The notes beneath the pieces were generated by a model that worked only from the letters and a program-made list of their open reading frames with translations, had not been told where the DNA came from and did no database searches. From contig CAWZYM010000114.1 of the NCBI GenBank assembly GCA_963966185.1, positions 537,501 through 601,500 on the forward strand: 64,000 nucleotides of DNA, in the 5' to 3' direction. The first letter of the stretch is position 1. Every line of letters begins with the position of its first letter. The translations under genes and the position numbers were made by a program. This document shows positions 10,232 through 23,000 of the stretch, piece after piece. The DNA is from Rhabditoides inermis (taxonomy: Eukaryota > Nematoda > Chromadorea > Rhabditida > Rhabditidae).

Positions 10232-11332
10232 CTACTGCGGGGGAGAGTGTGCCGGCTGGCAGGAGGGGTTGGTTGGCTGTGAGAGCGCGGCGACCAGGTC
10301 GGACGCCTCGAACACCTCGTCTTCCTCCATAGCCTCGGTCTGTGACTGCTCCACGACCACGGGATGGGCTGGAATGGCTGGTGCAGTATCATTCATATTG
10401 CTCGCAAGACGCTGCGAGCGGCGGGGTCCAGATTTGGATTGGCTGCGGGGCTGCTTGGGTCCCTTCTGCTGCGTCTCACTGCTGACAGATTGGCGCTTGC
10501 TTGCCCTACCGGCCTTGGGTGCGGCACTGGTGCTAGGCTTTTTGAAAACAGAGGCAGCGCGCTTATCGTTCACAAAAGCGCGGGGATGCGCCAGCATATG
10601 CACTTTGCAGTCCCTAACCACTGCAACCACCTTCTTGGCTACTCCATTGCGTCTGCTGGCTTCGGCCTTGGCGGCCTTCTCCTCGGCCAGTTCATCTGAG
10701 GTCAGGTCTCTCCTGGCAAAGCGGAACTGCTCATCCTTGAGAGTAGAGTAGCGGGCGGCGTTGACACACGAAAGGAAAGTGTCACGCAGCTCCTTCGAAG
10801 GCAGCTGCACCTTGATCAGGCGGTGGTGGTCCGTGTCTCGGCGGTCGGCGGGGTGTCTCTTGAGCGACACGTCGCCCCTGTTGTACGCATCGCGTATCTC
10901 AGTAGAGTTAGCACACTCGATGAGGCGCTTGAGGAAGGCGGCGTCCTCCTGGGAGGTCTTGGAGAGGTCCGAACATTCCTTTCTGCCTACGATCACCATG
11001 CGCGTGGCCTTATCGCGTATCGAGTCACTATCCGTGTGAATGATGCGGATGACGTCAGCGTAAGAGGCGGGAACGGGAGTGAAGGTTGCGGGTGCGGGGG
11101 TCGCGGGCGCGGCCAGAGGGTGGCAACAGGGAGGGGAACTAGCATTGCGCTCTGACTGAATCTCTTTCACTATCTTGCCGAGATGGCTGACAGTGTCCGA
11201 GATACTACGCATCGCCTGCTGGTTCTCAACGACGAAAGACTGCATGAATTCAATCTGCTTTGCCTGATAGTCAAAGAGAGCGCGCACCCAGGCCGGTGTT
11301 TCCGGAGGGAGATCGGGAGGCGGAGGCAGCAT
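10232..11332 (-). CDS. LINE ORF1 protein
   Basis: This 366-residue frame lies just upstream of ORF2 in the same direction. The N-terminus has a proline-rich start and then a heptad-like helical stretch (residues about 15-65). A Thr/Pro/Ala-rich linker follows, then a charged central region (VIVGRKE, IKVQLPSKELRDTFL) that resembles the RRM-like or esterase-less nucleic-acid-binding ORF1 proteins of CR1-type elements. The C-terminus is basic and Gln/Ser-rich. No CCHC zinc knuckle is seen. The role is inferred: RNA binding and chaperoning of the element transcript. Confidence 0.75.
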   Translation of the reverse strand: MLPPPPDLPPETPAWVRALFDYQAKQIEFMQSFVVENQQAMRSISDTVSHLGKIVKEIQSERNASSPPCCHPLAAPATPAPATFTPVPASYADVIRIIHTDSDSIRDKATRMVIVGRKECSDLSKTSQEDAAFLKRLIECANSTEIRDAYNRGDVSLKRHPADRRDTDHHRLIKVQLPSKELRDTFLSCVNAARYSTLKDEQFRFARRDLTSDELAEEKAAKAEASRRNGVAKKVVAVVRDCKVHMLAHPRAFVNDKRAASVFKKPSTSAAPKAGRASKRQSVSSETQQKGPKQPRSQSKSGPRRSQRLASNMNDTAPAIPAHPVVVEQSQTEAMEEDEVFEASDLVAALSQPTNPSCQPAHSPPQ

Positions 11333-11480
11333 TGTTGAGAAAGAAGGAATACCTGTACCTTGCAGGGCACTTTCTGTATTGGAGGGTGAGTGCGAACCTG
11401 TCGCACGTGGTCCCTTATGGCGGCCGATCGATGGAGTTGACCCGGCAGCCGAAGGGAAAATAGGGGAAAATCACACGCCT

Positions 11481-11547
11481 GTAGAGGACAGAGGGGGCGA
11501 GTGGACAGAGGGGGCGAGTGGACAGAGGGGGCGAGTGGACAGAGGGA
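11481..11547. repeat. 17-bp tandem repeats in the LINE 5' region
   Basis: A unit reading GGGGGCGAGTGGACAGA on the plus strand is repeated about 3.5 times just 5' of ORF1. Tandem units at the 5' end are common as LINE promoters. This role is inferred. Confidence 0.7.
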
Positions 11548-11560
11548 GAGAGTTCGGACA

Positions 11561-12546
11561 ATAAAAAACGACGATCAAGCATATTGTCAAGCACACATCA
11601 AAGATTTATGTATTGTGAGAAAAATTCATAGCATTCATTCACATTCCAACCTATGTGATTTTCACATCTTTGCGGTACAAGGAAATGTCAAAAAAACATG
11701 CATTGAACTACAAGAGACGTGAAATGCGTGGTTTCGAAAATAGCAAGATACAGTTGTACGAAACCACAAAAATCGTGTAGTTTCACGAAACTACACGTGA
11801 GCACGTGACGCAGTTTCATGAAAATCTATCTAATTCACAAATAGACCATGCGACACACTGCTATAATATAACAGGTGAATCACACAAAATAGAGCATGAT
11901 TTGAATCATTTGAAAATTAAATTGAAGGTGTAAGGCGAAAAGAAAAGCTGCCGCTATCAGAAACGAATCAACATACAAACACGTTCGCGGGCCACAAAGA
12001 AGTATGAGTTGGCACTGATATCATTTTTCTTATCACACCCCTGTTTTATAAGTTTTCTTGATGACTCAATCTTGTATGACCACTGTTCCTTCTCCGTCTC
12101 AAAAATCATTACGATTTTCACAAAACACCGATAGTCCCTCAAAATCTCCCACAAAACTAGATAAATGTCTTTATATAATAATCCGCAAAACGAAACACAC
12201 GCATATATGTAGCAAAACATAACACAAACGTAAATGATAAGATAGGATAATCTCTGTAAGGGATAAATTTAAATGAACAAGTGTGTGAAGGATGACGCAA
12301 CCAGAAATATACATAGACAGACACAATAAACTGTGAGAATTTTTCAAATCCGAATATTCGAAAAACCAAACACGCGCCGCATTTGTGAACATGGCAGCAA
12401 TAGGATATATCCGATCCGAAAAAAGATGGAGAGAGAGACGAAGAAAGAGAGGAAGGGAAACAAGGAGAGAGGGAGACCAGAGAGTGCATACCCATACATA
12501 TCCAACACGCACACTATACAGACATGGCGATCAACTCGTGAGTTTC
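11561..12546. other. 3' flank of the IRS gene, no gene
   Basis: AT-rich sequence without a supported exon. It contains a perfect inverted repeat at 11774-11797 (11-bp arms CGTGTAGTTTC, 2-nt loop). It also holds the untranslated 3' sequence of the IRS homologue, but no clear AATAAA was found on that strand. Confidence 0.4.
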
Positions 12547-14030
12547 TCAATGCTTGAGCATCGTATAGTCCACTCCTCCCTCCTCCTTCGCACGCTCGCA
12601 CAGCGCACCCGAGTGGCTGCGATTTCTCTGCGGCTCGACAGAGTGCTGCAAACAGGCGAGATCAGAAAGTGCTTCTTTCTGTGAATGGGACGATCCGCCG
12701 CACATAAGATGTAGTACCAGATAACCCAATATGCTAATATTGCATGTACATGGCGGAATCATGTAAACAACAAAATCCCTGTTTTCATACGTGGCAATAA
12801 TGCGCCCTTGCTCTCACCTGCAGGTAAGCATAGGTGAGTCCCTCCGTGTCATCGCTCTGTCGACTCAGCACCGGCACAGAACTGCGTTTCGGGAGGCCTG
12901 CAATGGACAAGAGCTAATTAACATTCACTGCGAAACCAATCAGTAAACTGCTGGAAAACACACCTCTCCCCTCACATGCAACCACTGATACGTACAAGTG
13001 CCATCCATAGGATCATAGGACAGAAGCCCCCACTCACCAGCGGTACAGGCCAGTGCATTGCCTGCCGCACCCGCTCCCCCTGCCGTCTCCTTCTGTCCTC
13101 CTCCAGCTACTGTCCCGACCGGACTGCTCTCGCTCCTCTCCGCCCTCACTTCCTCCTCCTTCCGGCAACAACTCGTCGAAGCAGAGGTGGTCGACGAACG
13201 AGAGCTCGCCGACGATTTGTGAGACGACTAAACGACAGGGTAAGTAGGCTCGATGCAATGTGAGACTATACGTTTCAACATCCCATCATGAGTCAAACTA
13301 GAAAAAAGTCAATAATACGATTGGTTTCGGATATTCAGTTTTCAATGCAATGTGAAACTAATACGTTTCAACGTCCTGTCATATCATAATTCAATCTTGA
13401 AGACTCAATATGTCGTCTAGATTTGCAAATCAAGAAATTTCATATAAACAACTCACCCTTCCTCCCCCAGTCGCCGCCGCAGCGGATCCAATCGTCATCT
13501 TGACTGCTCCTGCTCCATCTCCTCCACCTTCTCCTCCCCCTGCTCCTCCCTCCTTGACTCCATTCTGACTGCCGAGTGTGGCAGTAGAGGGGGTGGCAGA
13601 GACGCCGGCCGGAGCCGCTCCATTCATGCCCACATCCATCATCGTGTACTCGTCATCCTCCTCACCCACTGCCCCTCCCGACGGAGCTCCAGCCACCATA
13701 GACGACCTCAGCACACAACGTCACGACATCTCTCTCCCCCTCTCTCTCTCTCTCCCCCTCCCTCACCTGCTGCTGCACCTGCTGCTCTTTCCACTTGCAT
13801 TCTCCTCGATCGTCTCGCATATGAACTGCGAGTTGCGGGCGTCAAGCGGCTTGAGCATGTCTCCATTGGTGGCGGGAGGGGCGGGGGGCGAGTGCTGATT
13901 GGCTGGAGTGACCGAGGGGGCGGGGCCAGGCACACCGGCCGGAGCCACACCCGCAGCCACACACACGGCCGCAAACTGCTGCGCGTTCACAGCGTCCGTC
14001 AACACGTACTCAGAGTCTGCAAAGGCACTC

Positions 14031-14064
<34 letters not shown>

Positions 14065-17000
14065 CTCCTTCTTCCCCCCCCCCCCACTCACCCTCCTCCA
14101 TCTCGCGCTGTCTCTTCTCCGCCTCGTGACTGTCGCGTCGCGCCTGCCAATCACATCATCAAGTTCTCATTCTATCTCACTTCAAAAATCAACATTCGTT
14201 CACACTAAGAGTTTGCAAATTGTTCAATTCACTGCCATCACAACTTTCAGAACTAAACAACATCCAGGAATTGAAAGCACTGCTATCAAGTCTTAATCAT
14301 CATCATCTCAGTACTCAACAATAGTACTCAACACGGTAATAAACTATTAACTATCTCCCCCTCTCATCTTCCCCCGCTCCCACCTGCATGATGAGCTGCT
14401 GGCTGGGAGTGAGCATCTGTCCGTCGTCTCCGATCCACTCGCCTCCTCCGCCCACCAGTCCTCCCCCTGTGCCTCCAAACAACGACAGCATCTCCGCCTC
14501 CTTGTTGCGCATGCTGCAGCCGAACGAGGAGGTGCGCGATCTGGAGAAGGGAACATTGATCAAAACTAACAAAAAACGTAATTGTTGATAGGTTTCATGT
14601 TTCAGTGAAAACTACCGCTATGTACACAACTACACAAATCAGTCAGAATCAGCATATCTCGAATCAAATAACACATAGGTCACCGCGTTAGTCATCACTA
14701 ATCAGTCACAAACAAAAAGTCAAATGGAAATGCTTCCCCTCATCAAAACATCTTCCCCCCCCTCACCTGCTGGGACTGTCGACACTGGCCACGCTGCCGC
14801 TGCCACTCCTGCCCAGTCGCGCCCCACCGCCAAAGTCCATCTCCACCAAGTGGTCCCTGACACACTGTCTATACTCGCCGAGCCCCTTCCGACTCCGCCC
14901 ACCTGCTGCCGCCTCCACTGCCGACCACTCCGCCGCCTCTGCGATTGAACGGCGTCGAGCGGCCAGAGCCAAACGAGCCAGAACTGGAAACGAGCAGATA
15001 CATCCACCACCGTCATATCACAGAATCGGATCCCTCCATCAAATCACCAAACTATCAAACCATTACACTACAGAACAGACCAATACTTACCATTCACTTG
15101 TCTTCAATACTCACCGATTCATGTCCAACGGAACACAGAACTCTGTCAAACACTCCACTAACAATATCCTCCCCCCCTTCCCATCCCCCATTCCCTCACC
15201 GATTCCTGTCCTTGCTGTCCTCTCCGATCATCGCCTGCGAGGTGGAGGCGGGCAGGGTCGAGCAGGCGTGCGACATGCCTGCATACAATAGTTTTAGTAA
15301 GTTGCACGCTTTCAACATGTTTCAGTCATGTTTCTAAGATTAATATACAGCAATCACCCGTTGAAGAAAGTGTCACCGAATAAAATTGTCTCAACTCTTC
15401 CTCAAAAACACCGTACTTTCTCCCTCTTACTGTCTTGACACCTCCATTCTCCACATGCTTTCCATTCCTCCAACCCTTCCCACACACCTCTCTTACTCCC
15501 AAGACATTCCTCACAAACCCCTACCTATGATCCACTCCATAGTAGCCCATCTCCTCTCCTCTCCACCCCCTCCCCCAATCACTCACATGACTGCCCAGTA
15601 CCTATCTGATCCACTCCATAGTAAGATTGTGGGATAGCACCCCTTTTCACCTCTGCCTCTCTCCCTTGCACCGTAATATGTCTTCTTCCCCCACCAACCC
15701 TTATCCATCCCCGCGCATCTCCTTCCATCACCGGTTCTTTTAAAAAGGAGGTTCATATACATATGTCTGTTGTATTGTTCCATACGCATTTGTATCTGTT
15801 TTACCATTCTTTGATTTGATTTTAATCACAAATACGTTGCACCACTTATTACAGCCACATATTCCATAGTACCCCATCTCCTCTCCTCTCCACCGCCTTA
15901 TATGTTTTCTAAATACGCAATGATGAACAATTGAACTGAATCTCTCCTTACCTCCCTCACCCCCGTCACTCCTATGACTGCCCACTATCTCTCCGATCAT
16001 AGTACCCTCACTTCCTCCCCTTCCCTGATCCTCCTCCTCCTCCTCCCCCTCGTCCCCTCACCCCTGTCGCTTCCATGGCTCCCTGCCGAGCTGCTCGCTA
16101 GACTCGCCCCACTGGCGCTCGTCTGCGAGTGCCGCTGCTGGCGCGCCTGAGAGAACTTGCGGAACGGGCGCCTGAAATTATTCACACCTTACACGATTTC
16201 CTTGTTTCACGACATGCACATAATACATGTAATTCGCAATACAATCAATCATCACTGATACTTTGATATACTACTCACTGCAGAAACTGTGCTCCGAGGG
16301 AGAAGGAGCGCTTGCGCGGGTCCTCGGGAGGCGGGATCAGACCGATGGCTGGAATGCAACACATTGACACTCTCCTCTCTCATCCATATCACACTTCTCA
16401 CTATCCCACTCCTCTCCCCTATCCCCGTTCGATTCATTCTATGTGCGACAGATTAACACTCTCAATCTTTTCCATTCCTTTGTCACTATCCCCTCCCCAC
16501 TCGACTCACCCTCTTCGGGCAGGGCAGCAGCTGCCTGGCTAGGGTGGTGGTGCGATGCCGGGGCGAGTGGGTTCGACGTGCGCAGTGTGTTCCGACCGCC
16601 AAACGAGTACGCCCTGGAACAAGGCGAGATGTACGCACCATCGAAACACTTTGTTGGAACAATAATAATAATTTATACGGTTGCATAATAACACGTGAAA
16701 AAGAAAAAGTATGATACAACAAAACAAAGTTAAATGGGTAGCCACCGTTTGAAAGCAGCAGGGGAAGCCGCCCCCAGGGGAGCGGCAGACGGGGTCGTTG
16801 AGGTAAGACATCTACTATGATACAGCGAAACAAGAGAGAAAGATTTACAGACTCGCACGTTCCAAACGCGCTCTCTGATTGATAGCCTAAACCTGGGAAG
16901 AACGAGCTTGGGAGCACCGAACCTATCAGTCATAAAGAGGAAGAAACTAGATGCGTCAACCTCCACGAAGCCATTAAGTACCTTGTAGAGCATCACGATG

Positions 17001-20000
17001 TCGTTGATGTGGCGGCGCTTCTCGAGTGACTGTAACTGGAAAACCCCGTTGCGTTGTTCTGGAGACGCATCGAATCCGAATGACGTTGTGCGCGCGAAGA
17101 CGACCCGTGTGTAGTAGTTCTGCACGCGCTCGAGTAGTACGATAGACGTCTTGTCCGATGGGTTGAACACACACGTGCCGTACTCCAAGAGTGGTCTCAC
17201 GTAGGTGGTGTAAATGTTGATGAGCATCTGCCTGTCAGAGGAGACGATCGAGCGAAGAATGGTGTACGCCCTGTTGTACGCCTTCGAGTAGATGATGCGA
17301 CAGTGCTTGGTGAAATGTAGATCTGAGGTTATGGTGAACCCAAGATCTACAACTTCGTCGACTCCAATGATGGCAGTTGAGTCTACTGAGTAGATGTGGC
17401 GTGGATTCTTCTTTCCAATGTACAGCGCCTTGGTCTTGTGTGCGGCTAGAGGCAGTTGCCAGAGTTTAGACCACTGATTGACGATGTCAATGGCGTTTTG
17501 GAGTGGCTGACGGCTATCGTGTTGACCAAACGGACGGTAGAACTTCAGGTCGTCTGCGTAGGCACGGCATGTGACGTGCTCACGAAGTTGAGGTATGAGA
17601 TCGGCGGTGAAGACATTAAAGAGGACGGGACCGAGAACCGTCCCCTGTGGCACTCCTGATAGAATGTCTCTGGACGGTGAGAACGCAGAGTTGACTCGCA
17701 CTTAGAAAGTACGGCCATCGAGGTAGTTACGAATCCAATTGACGACGGGTGTGCTAAACCCGTATGAGTTGAGTTTTAGCACAAGCTTGTTGTGGCAGAC
17801 TCTGTCGAATGCCTTGGCGAAGTCAAAGTAGATCACGTCGACGTCCTTCTTCTCGTCGACGGCGCGTGTCCAGTCGTCGAGACACTGCAAAAGCTGCAGC
17901 TCAGTCGACTTGCGGGCAACGAAGCCAAACTGCTCGGCGGGCACGATGTTGCGGTCGGCGATGTGCTGCAGCATCGACTGCTTCAGAATCCGCTCGAAGA
18001 CACGGCAAGGAAAGCAGGTGCTCGAGATGGGGCGGTATTTGAGTGGATCGGTGGCGCCCTTCTCCTTCGGAATGGGAGTGATGAAGGAGGTCTTCCAGAG
18101 GGTTGGAACGACTCCTGTTGATATGCTCGAATTGAAGATCTGTGAGAGCGGATCGGCGACAGAGATGGCGACTCGCTTTAGGAAAAGCATGGGGATGCGG
18201 TCTGGAGTGAGAGCATAGGAAGTGGTCCAGTGCTCGATCAAATAAGACGATGTGTGGTGCGAAGTACGGCATACACGTCGACTTATCCTGGTGGGGTACG
18301 GTAGGCGTAAGGTTGTCGTCGGTAGTGAACACAGAAGATGCAAAGTTGAAACAATTCTTGCAGTAGATATGACTCCTATCAGAAATACGATAAAAAGTAC
18401 AATTTTCTCTTTCCTCTCACTGCCACACCCACCTCGGTTGATTGTGGGGCGGCATCGGACCACCGGTCGTGCTGCCCGGACCTGCAATGCAATTCACTCA
18501 CGAGTACATAACTAGATACATTCAAAGGAATCCGAGATCCCTTCCTGGCCAGAGTACTGTTGTCTCTTGCCTACTCATGTCATCCCTATTCCTCTCCACT
18601 CACCCCCTCCTCCTCCAGCCTGCGCTGCCATGCTGCTGTAGCACGAGTCGGTCGAGTCGCTCACATACGACCGCGCCTCGTCAATGTTGTACTGCTCGAC
18701 TGAAAACGATTGTGATTAGATGGATAGACCTTAAGACATTGAATCGGACATTGATTCGGAAAATCAAGTTTTCATTAACATAATGAATGAAACTTACATA
18801 CTGCAACTCATTCGAACAGCTCAAACAACAACCAACCACTTCACTCTTTATCTTTAATCAACTGTTCTTGCCACACCTCCTCCTCCGTCCTCCCTCTCCC
18901 CTCCCTCCACTGTCTATATTTACCATTCCCTCTATTCATCGCTCCCCATCGCTCACGCTCATGCTCGTGCATACACGCTTCCCCATGGCGGATAAACTCT
19001 CATACCACCTCCCTTTCTCCCTCGCCCTCTCACTCACACTGCGCGGGCACAGCCAAGTGTCCGGCGGATCCGAACCGCCAGTCGGCCGAGTCCATCCGCA
19101 GATAGCTGTCCTCTTGTGTCGACGAACATCCGCCTGCAAACGGGGGGAAATCAAGTAGGGTGAGTCATTGTGTCTGTGTCATATTCTTCCCTCTACCACC
19201 TATCACTTCCATTGTGATAAAGTCCTCTCCAATTGGCCAGGAATGGGCGGTGCACAAGAATTACGGTAGCTGGACCCGTCAGTTGGACTCATGCCAATCG
19301 ATCATTTTTGCACCCACAAAAACATCAAGGCGGAATCGAACCCGTGACCGTGAGCGCTATAGGCCGCCAGCTAACCAGCTGCGCCATAGAGGCAGTTGCG
19401 AGAAGCGCAGAAAAAATAGCTGAAATTATCGCCGTGCCAAAAGAACGCAACAAAGAGAGTGGGTTGAAACTTATTTTACACTGCTGAAATATTCATCAAA
19501 TTGCAAAACAATCACAAGAACATTAACACGGTTAACAAAACTTTTCAACACACGTTTTATCTACAAGGGAAGAGTACGTACACGCAACAACAACGACAAA
19601 CATCAATCAATATGTAAATCACAATAACAAATAAATGATTGTTTTCATTTGATGATGATGATGATGATGATGATCAGCCGTATGATTCTTGGGTGGAGGT
19701 GTTATGCCCTCTGGGGTGGCTGGTGGCTCATAGAGAGATACCTGTAACATATAGGTTTCACACAAGTACAGTAATTTGACAAAAGTGGAAATGAATGCAT
19801 GTACAATTTGTATTGATCAAACTGCGTAGCCGTGATTCGTATCAACATGTGACCAACATAAGAAACAATCGCACACCTTGACACATGAGCGTGCGACTTT
19901 GGCAACGTGTACGGAGCCGGTGCTGCTCACGCGACCACGGCAACGCGCTCATCGTGACTCGCGCAACAACTGCAACATAACACTCAATCAATATGCAATA

Positions 20001-23000
20001 AAAAGGACGTCGCAACGAATACACGACTGCAGACGAATATTATTAATAAAAGTAATTGCATACCTTGAATTGACACTCGCGGGTGATGACGCCGGTGTTG
20101 CTCACGCGACCGCTGCAGCGGGCCTCGAATCACGCGCGATACGCACACCAACTGCAACACAACAATCATTAAAACAAAACTCAAAACATGTGTTTGTGGT
20201 GAACTGACTTGAAATAAATGACGGTGGTGTAGTGGTGCTGCTACCGCGGCAGGGCCTCGACGGCGGCATGGGCGCTTCCCCGAACCCAATGATGTGCATG
20301 CACTGAAACAAGCAAGTTATATGATAGTCATAGAATACAACACATACGAGATATCGCCAAACACGTGATATCGCCAAACATAACCTTCACAATGAACACA
20401 TTCATAAGAGGTCGACTGAAAGACACAATGAAACGCATAATAAGTGGCGTCTACAACTGTTATACAATAATTGAAACACTAGATAACAACAAAAACGTAA
20501 CAAAACACAATGAAAATAGCCAAAACCGAACAGACAGCCGATCAGCTGTTTCGCCACAGCCGCGCACACCACAAGTGCGTCAGCAAAATATACTCTCGTA
20601 ACAAACATTTTCGTGCTTCAGACGGAATGTGTTTAGTGCTCTCTTGATATTTTGGTGTGGTTAACATGCACATCATTCCCGGAATTTTGTAGCCGACTTT
20701 AGAGGTCGGTTAATTGTGACGACAATTCACAATTGTAATTCACAAGATCACAAGTGATTCACAATCACTCACATCGAACACTACACACAACATATTTCTT
20801 GTCTACTACTGTCAATTACAACTACGCACCGGTGGAACATGATCCGGCGCCGCTGACCGAGAGCCGCTCCTCGCCCTCGGAAGACGTCGACAGATCCTGC
20901 AACAACGAAATGAGGATACCGCTATAAGTAGGCATCACCCAAATAATAACCCTGACGAGTTCCTGCATATTCAATCAGAACATTTCTGTTCAACAACATT
21001 CCATAAACGCCAACATCAATAGAAAAATGAGATGTGTGTGCTATTTGATGACTGATATCATATAGATAATTATTATTATTATCAAATCCCCTCCCCCCCA
21101 CCTTGCTGCCCCTCCTCGGCCGGAGCTCGATAACGGCGAGCGACTGCCGCTCCGCTTCCTGCGAGGCGTCCAGACGGAGGGTGCCGCCGCTGCAAACAAG
21201 CCAGTGTGTAAAGATTGATAGCACATGCCCAACACTGCAAGGCTAGGATAATCATATCAACACAACAGCTTTTCACAAGGACCCGCTCGGCCATCTCGCC
21301 TTCGAGCTCGACTCAAGCACCAGTTCATGATAGACCTCATGAGGGGGACTGATCGATCAGGTCACACAAGACGATAGTGACCAAACTGTTATCAGTGATA
21401 CCGTAGCCTTTCAAAAAAAAAATCACGTTTTGAAATGACCTCACCTATCCTCGGTCTCCTCCAACACGGCCGAGCTGCTGCTGGCTCCGCTGCCGGTGCT
21501 CGTGCCCGCACTCCCCCCTCCGCCTGCCGCCGCCCCGCCCCCAGACGGCGACTGCCTCAGTGTGTGGTGCGACGTGTGCCCGCTGCCGCTCCAGTCCGGA
21601 CCGCCCATCGTCTGGTAGATGCTGCCTGCAATAATGCCAATCCGAATATATAATAATGTTTATCTGCCGTAACATACACATAACATACACGAATAAGTGA
21701 ATATAGCGGACAGGGTATGGCAAATATGGAGCTGGCCCTAGGCTAATTGGTGTAAACAATCAGCTATCTATGGGGGGCTTTTTTGCGTCGATATGTGCTT
21801 CTTATATCAATGCATTATTCATGTTTCAAGACATATTGTAGGTGATGCGCGTACAAATTAGACAAAACACTACGCATCAAATACAGTTTCTATCTGAAAC
21901 TTACAATTACAAGAGGCAACACAAATGTATGCAAACACTCACCGGCGCCTCCCTCCTCCTCGATGCTCTCCGACTGACGGCGGTGCCTGGAACAGCAAGC
22001 ATTAACTCGTTTATAATCATTCCAATTAGCCACGCCCCTCTAGACCCGCCCACTCACGCAGTAGGGAAGAGCTGGAAGGGACTGCTGCTGTTGGAGAGTC
22101 CGGAAATGCCCGACGACGTCATCCCAGACATGGTGTGCGCCCTGGAGAGATTCAGAGTACAGTAACACCAAATAGACACTACAGTAATCCAGATTTAATC
22201 CACCGTACACCGTACCTGGCAGACATGGACGGGCCGACAAACGGCGACGAGTTGCCGAGGCCGGAACCTGGAAAACCCGAATACAATTCTACATACGTCT
22301 CGTAGGTTTCATGTCCTACACAACAACAATTATTTCGAACAAATAATAATGAATTAAAAGCTTCACAAAAAGTTAGCGTTCACAAAAAAACCCCACCAAT
22401 GATAGCGCCTCCGATGGGCGTGCCGGTGCTGGGCTTGCGATGCGGCAGACCGTGCAGAGTGCCCGAGAACGAGGCAGGAGAGCCCGTACGCCTGTAATCA
22501 ACCATGTCATTCTGGATCTGGATGTTACACGGACTGCCAACTGCCCCACAATTGAAACAAAAGTTTGAAACGTGGTGACTAGCCCTAAAATAGAGAACTA
22601 CGGTCTACACACATTCTACACAGTTGGACAAACGACGGGAGAAATCATGCGCAAACACAAGAGCATGCCACATGCAACTATCCATAGGTGCAACAGAGGT
22701 CCAAGGTCGACAGTAGGTAGGAGAGGAGAAGGGGCAACAGCTGCTCGCTCGCCTGACAAACTCGGGTCGTTCCATGGCCAGGTGGGCAGAGAGGGCGCCG
22801 AGGGAGGGCCGCGGCCGGTCCCAGTGTCGGCCCAGGTGGGCACTCAGTGCGGGCGACGCCGTCTGGCCCCGCCCAGCCTCCTCCAGCTCAAACTCAAACG
22901 ACGCCACCAGAGCCGTCGAATCGCGCAACAGCGCGCGCCGCCGCCGCGCAGTGGGCGTGGCCTGCGGAGGCGTCTCGCTCGACGCCCCGCCCTCAGCCGC

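Larger units (their letters stand above)
7010..11560 (-). mobile_element. near-complete two-ORF LINE (non-LTR retrotransposon)
   Basis: A minus-strand element with 5' sequence, ORF1, ORF2 and a 3' untranslated region of roughly 260 bp. Both ORFs are open over their full length, so the copy may be young. The exact ends are not defined: no target duplication was found. The 5' end is probably near the 17-bp tandem repeats at about 11481-11547, and the 3' end near the TTATTATTATAAAA-like stretch at about 7010-7035. It lies between the calpain and IRS genes, transcribed in the same direction as both. Confidence 0.8.
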
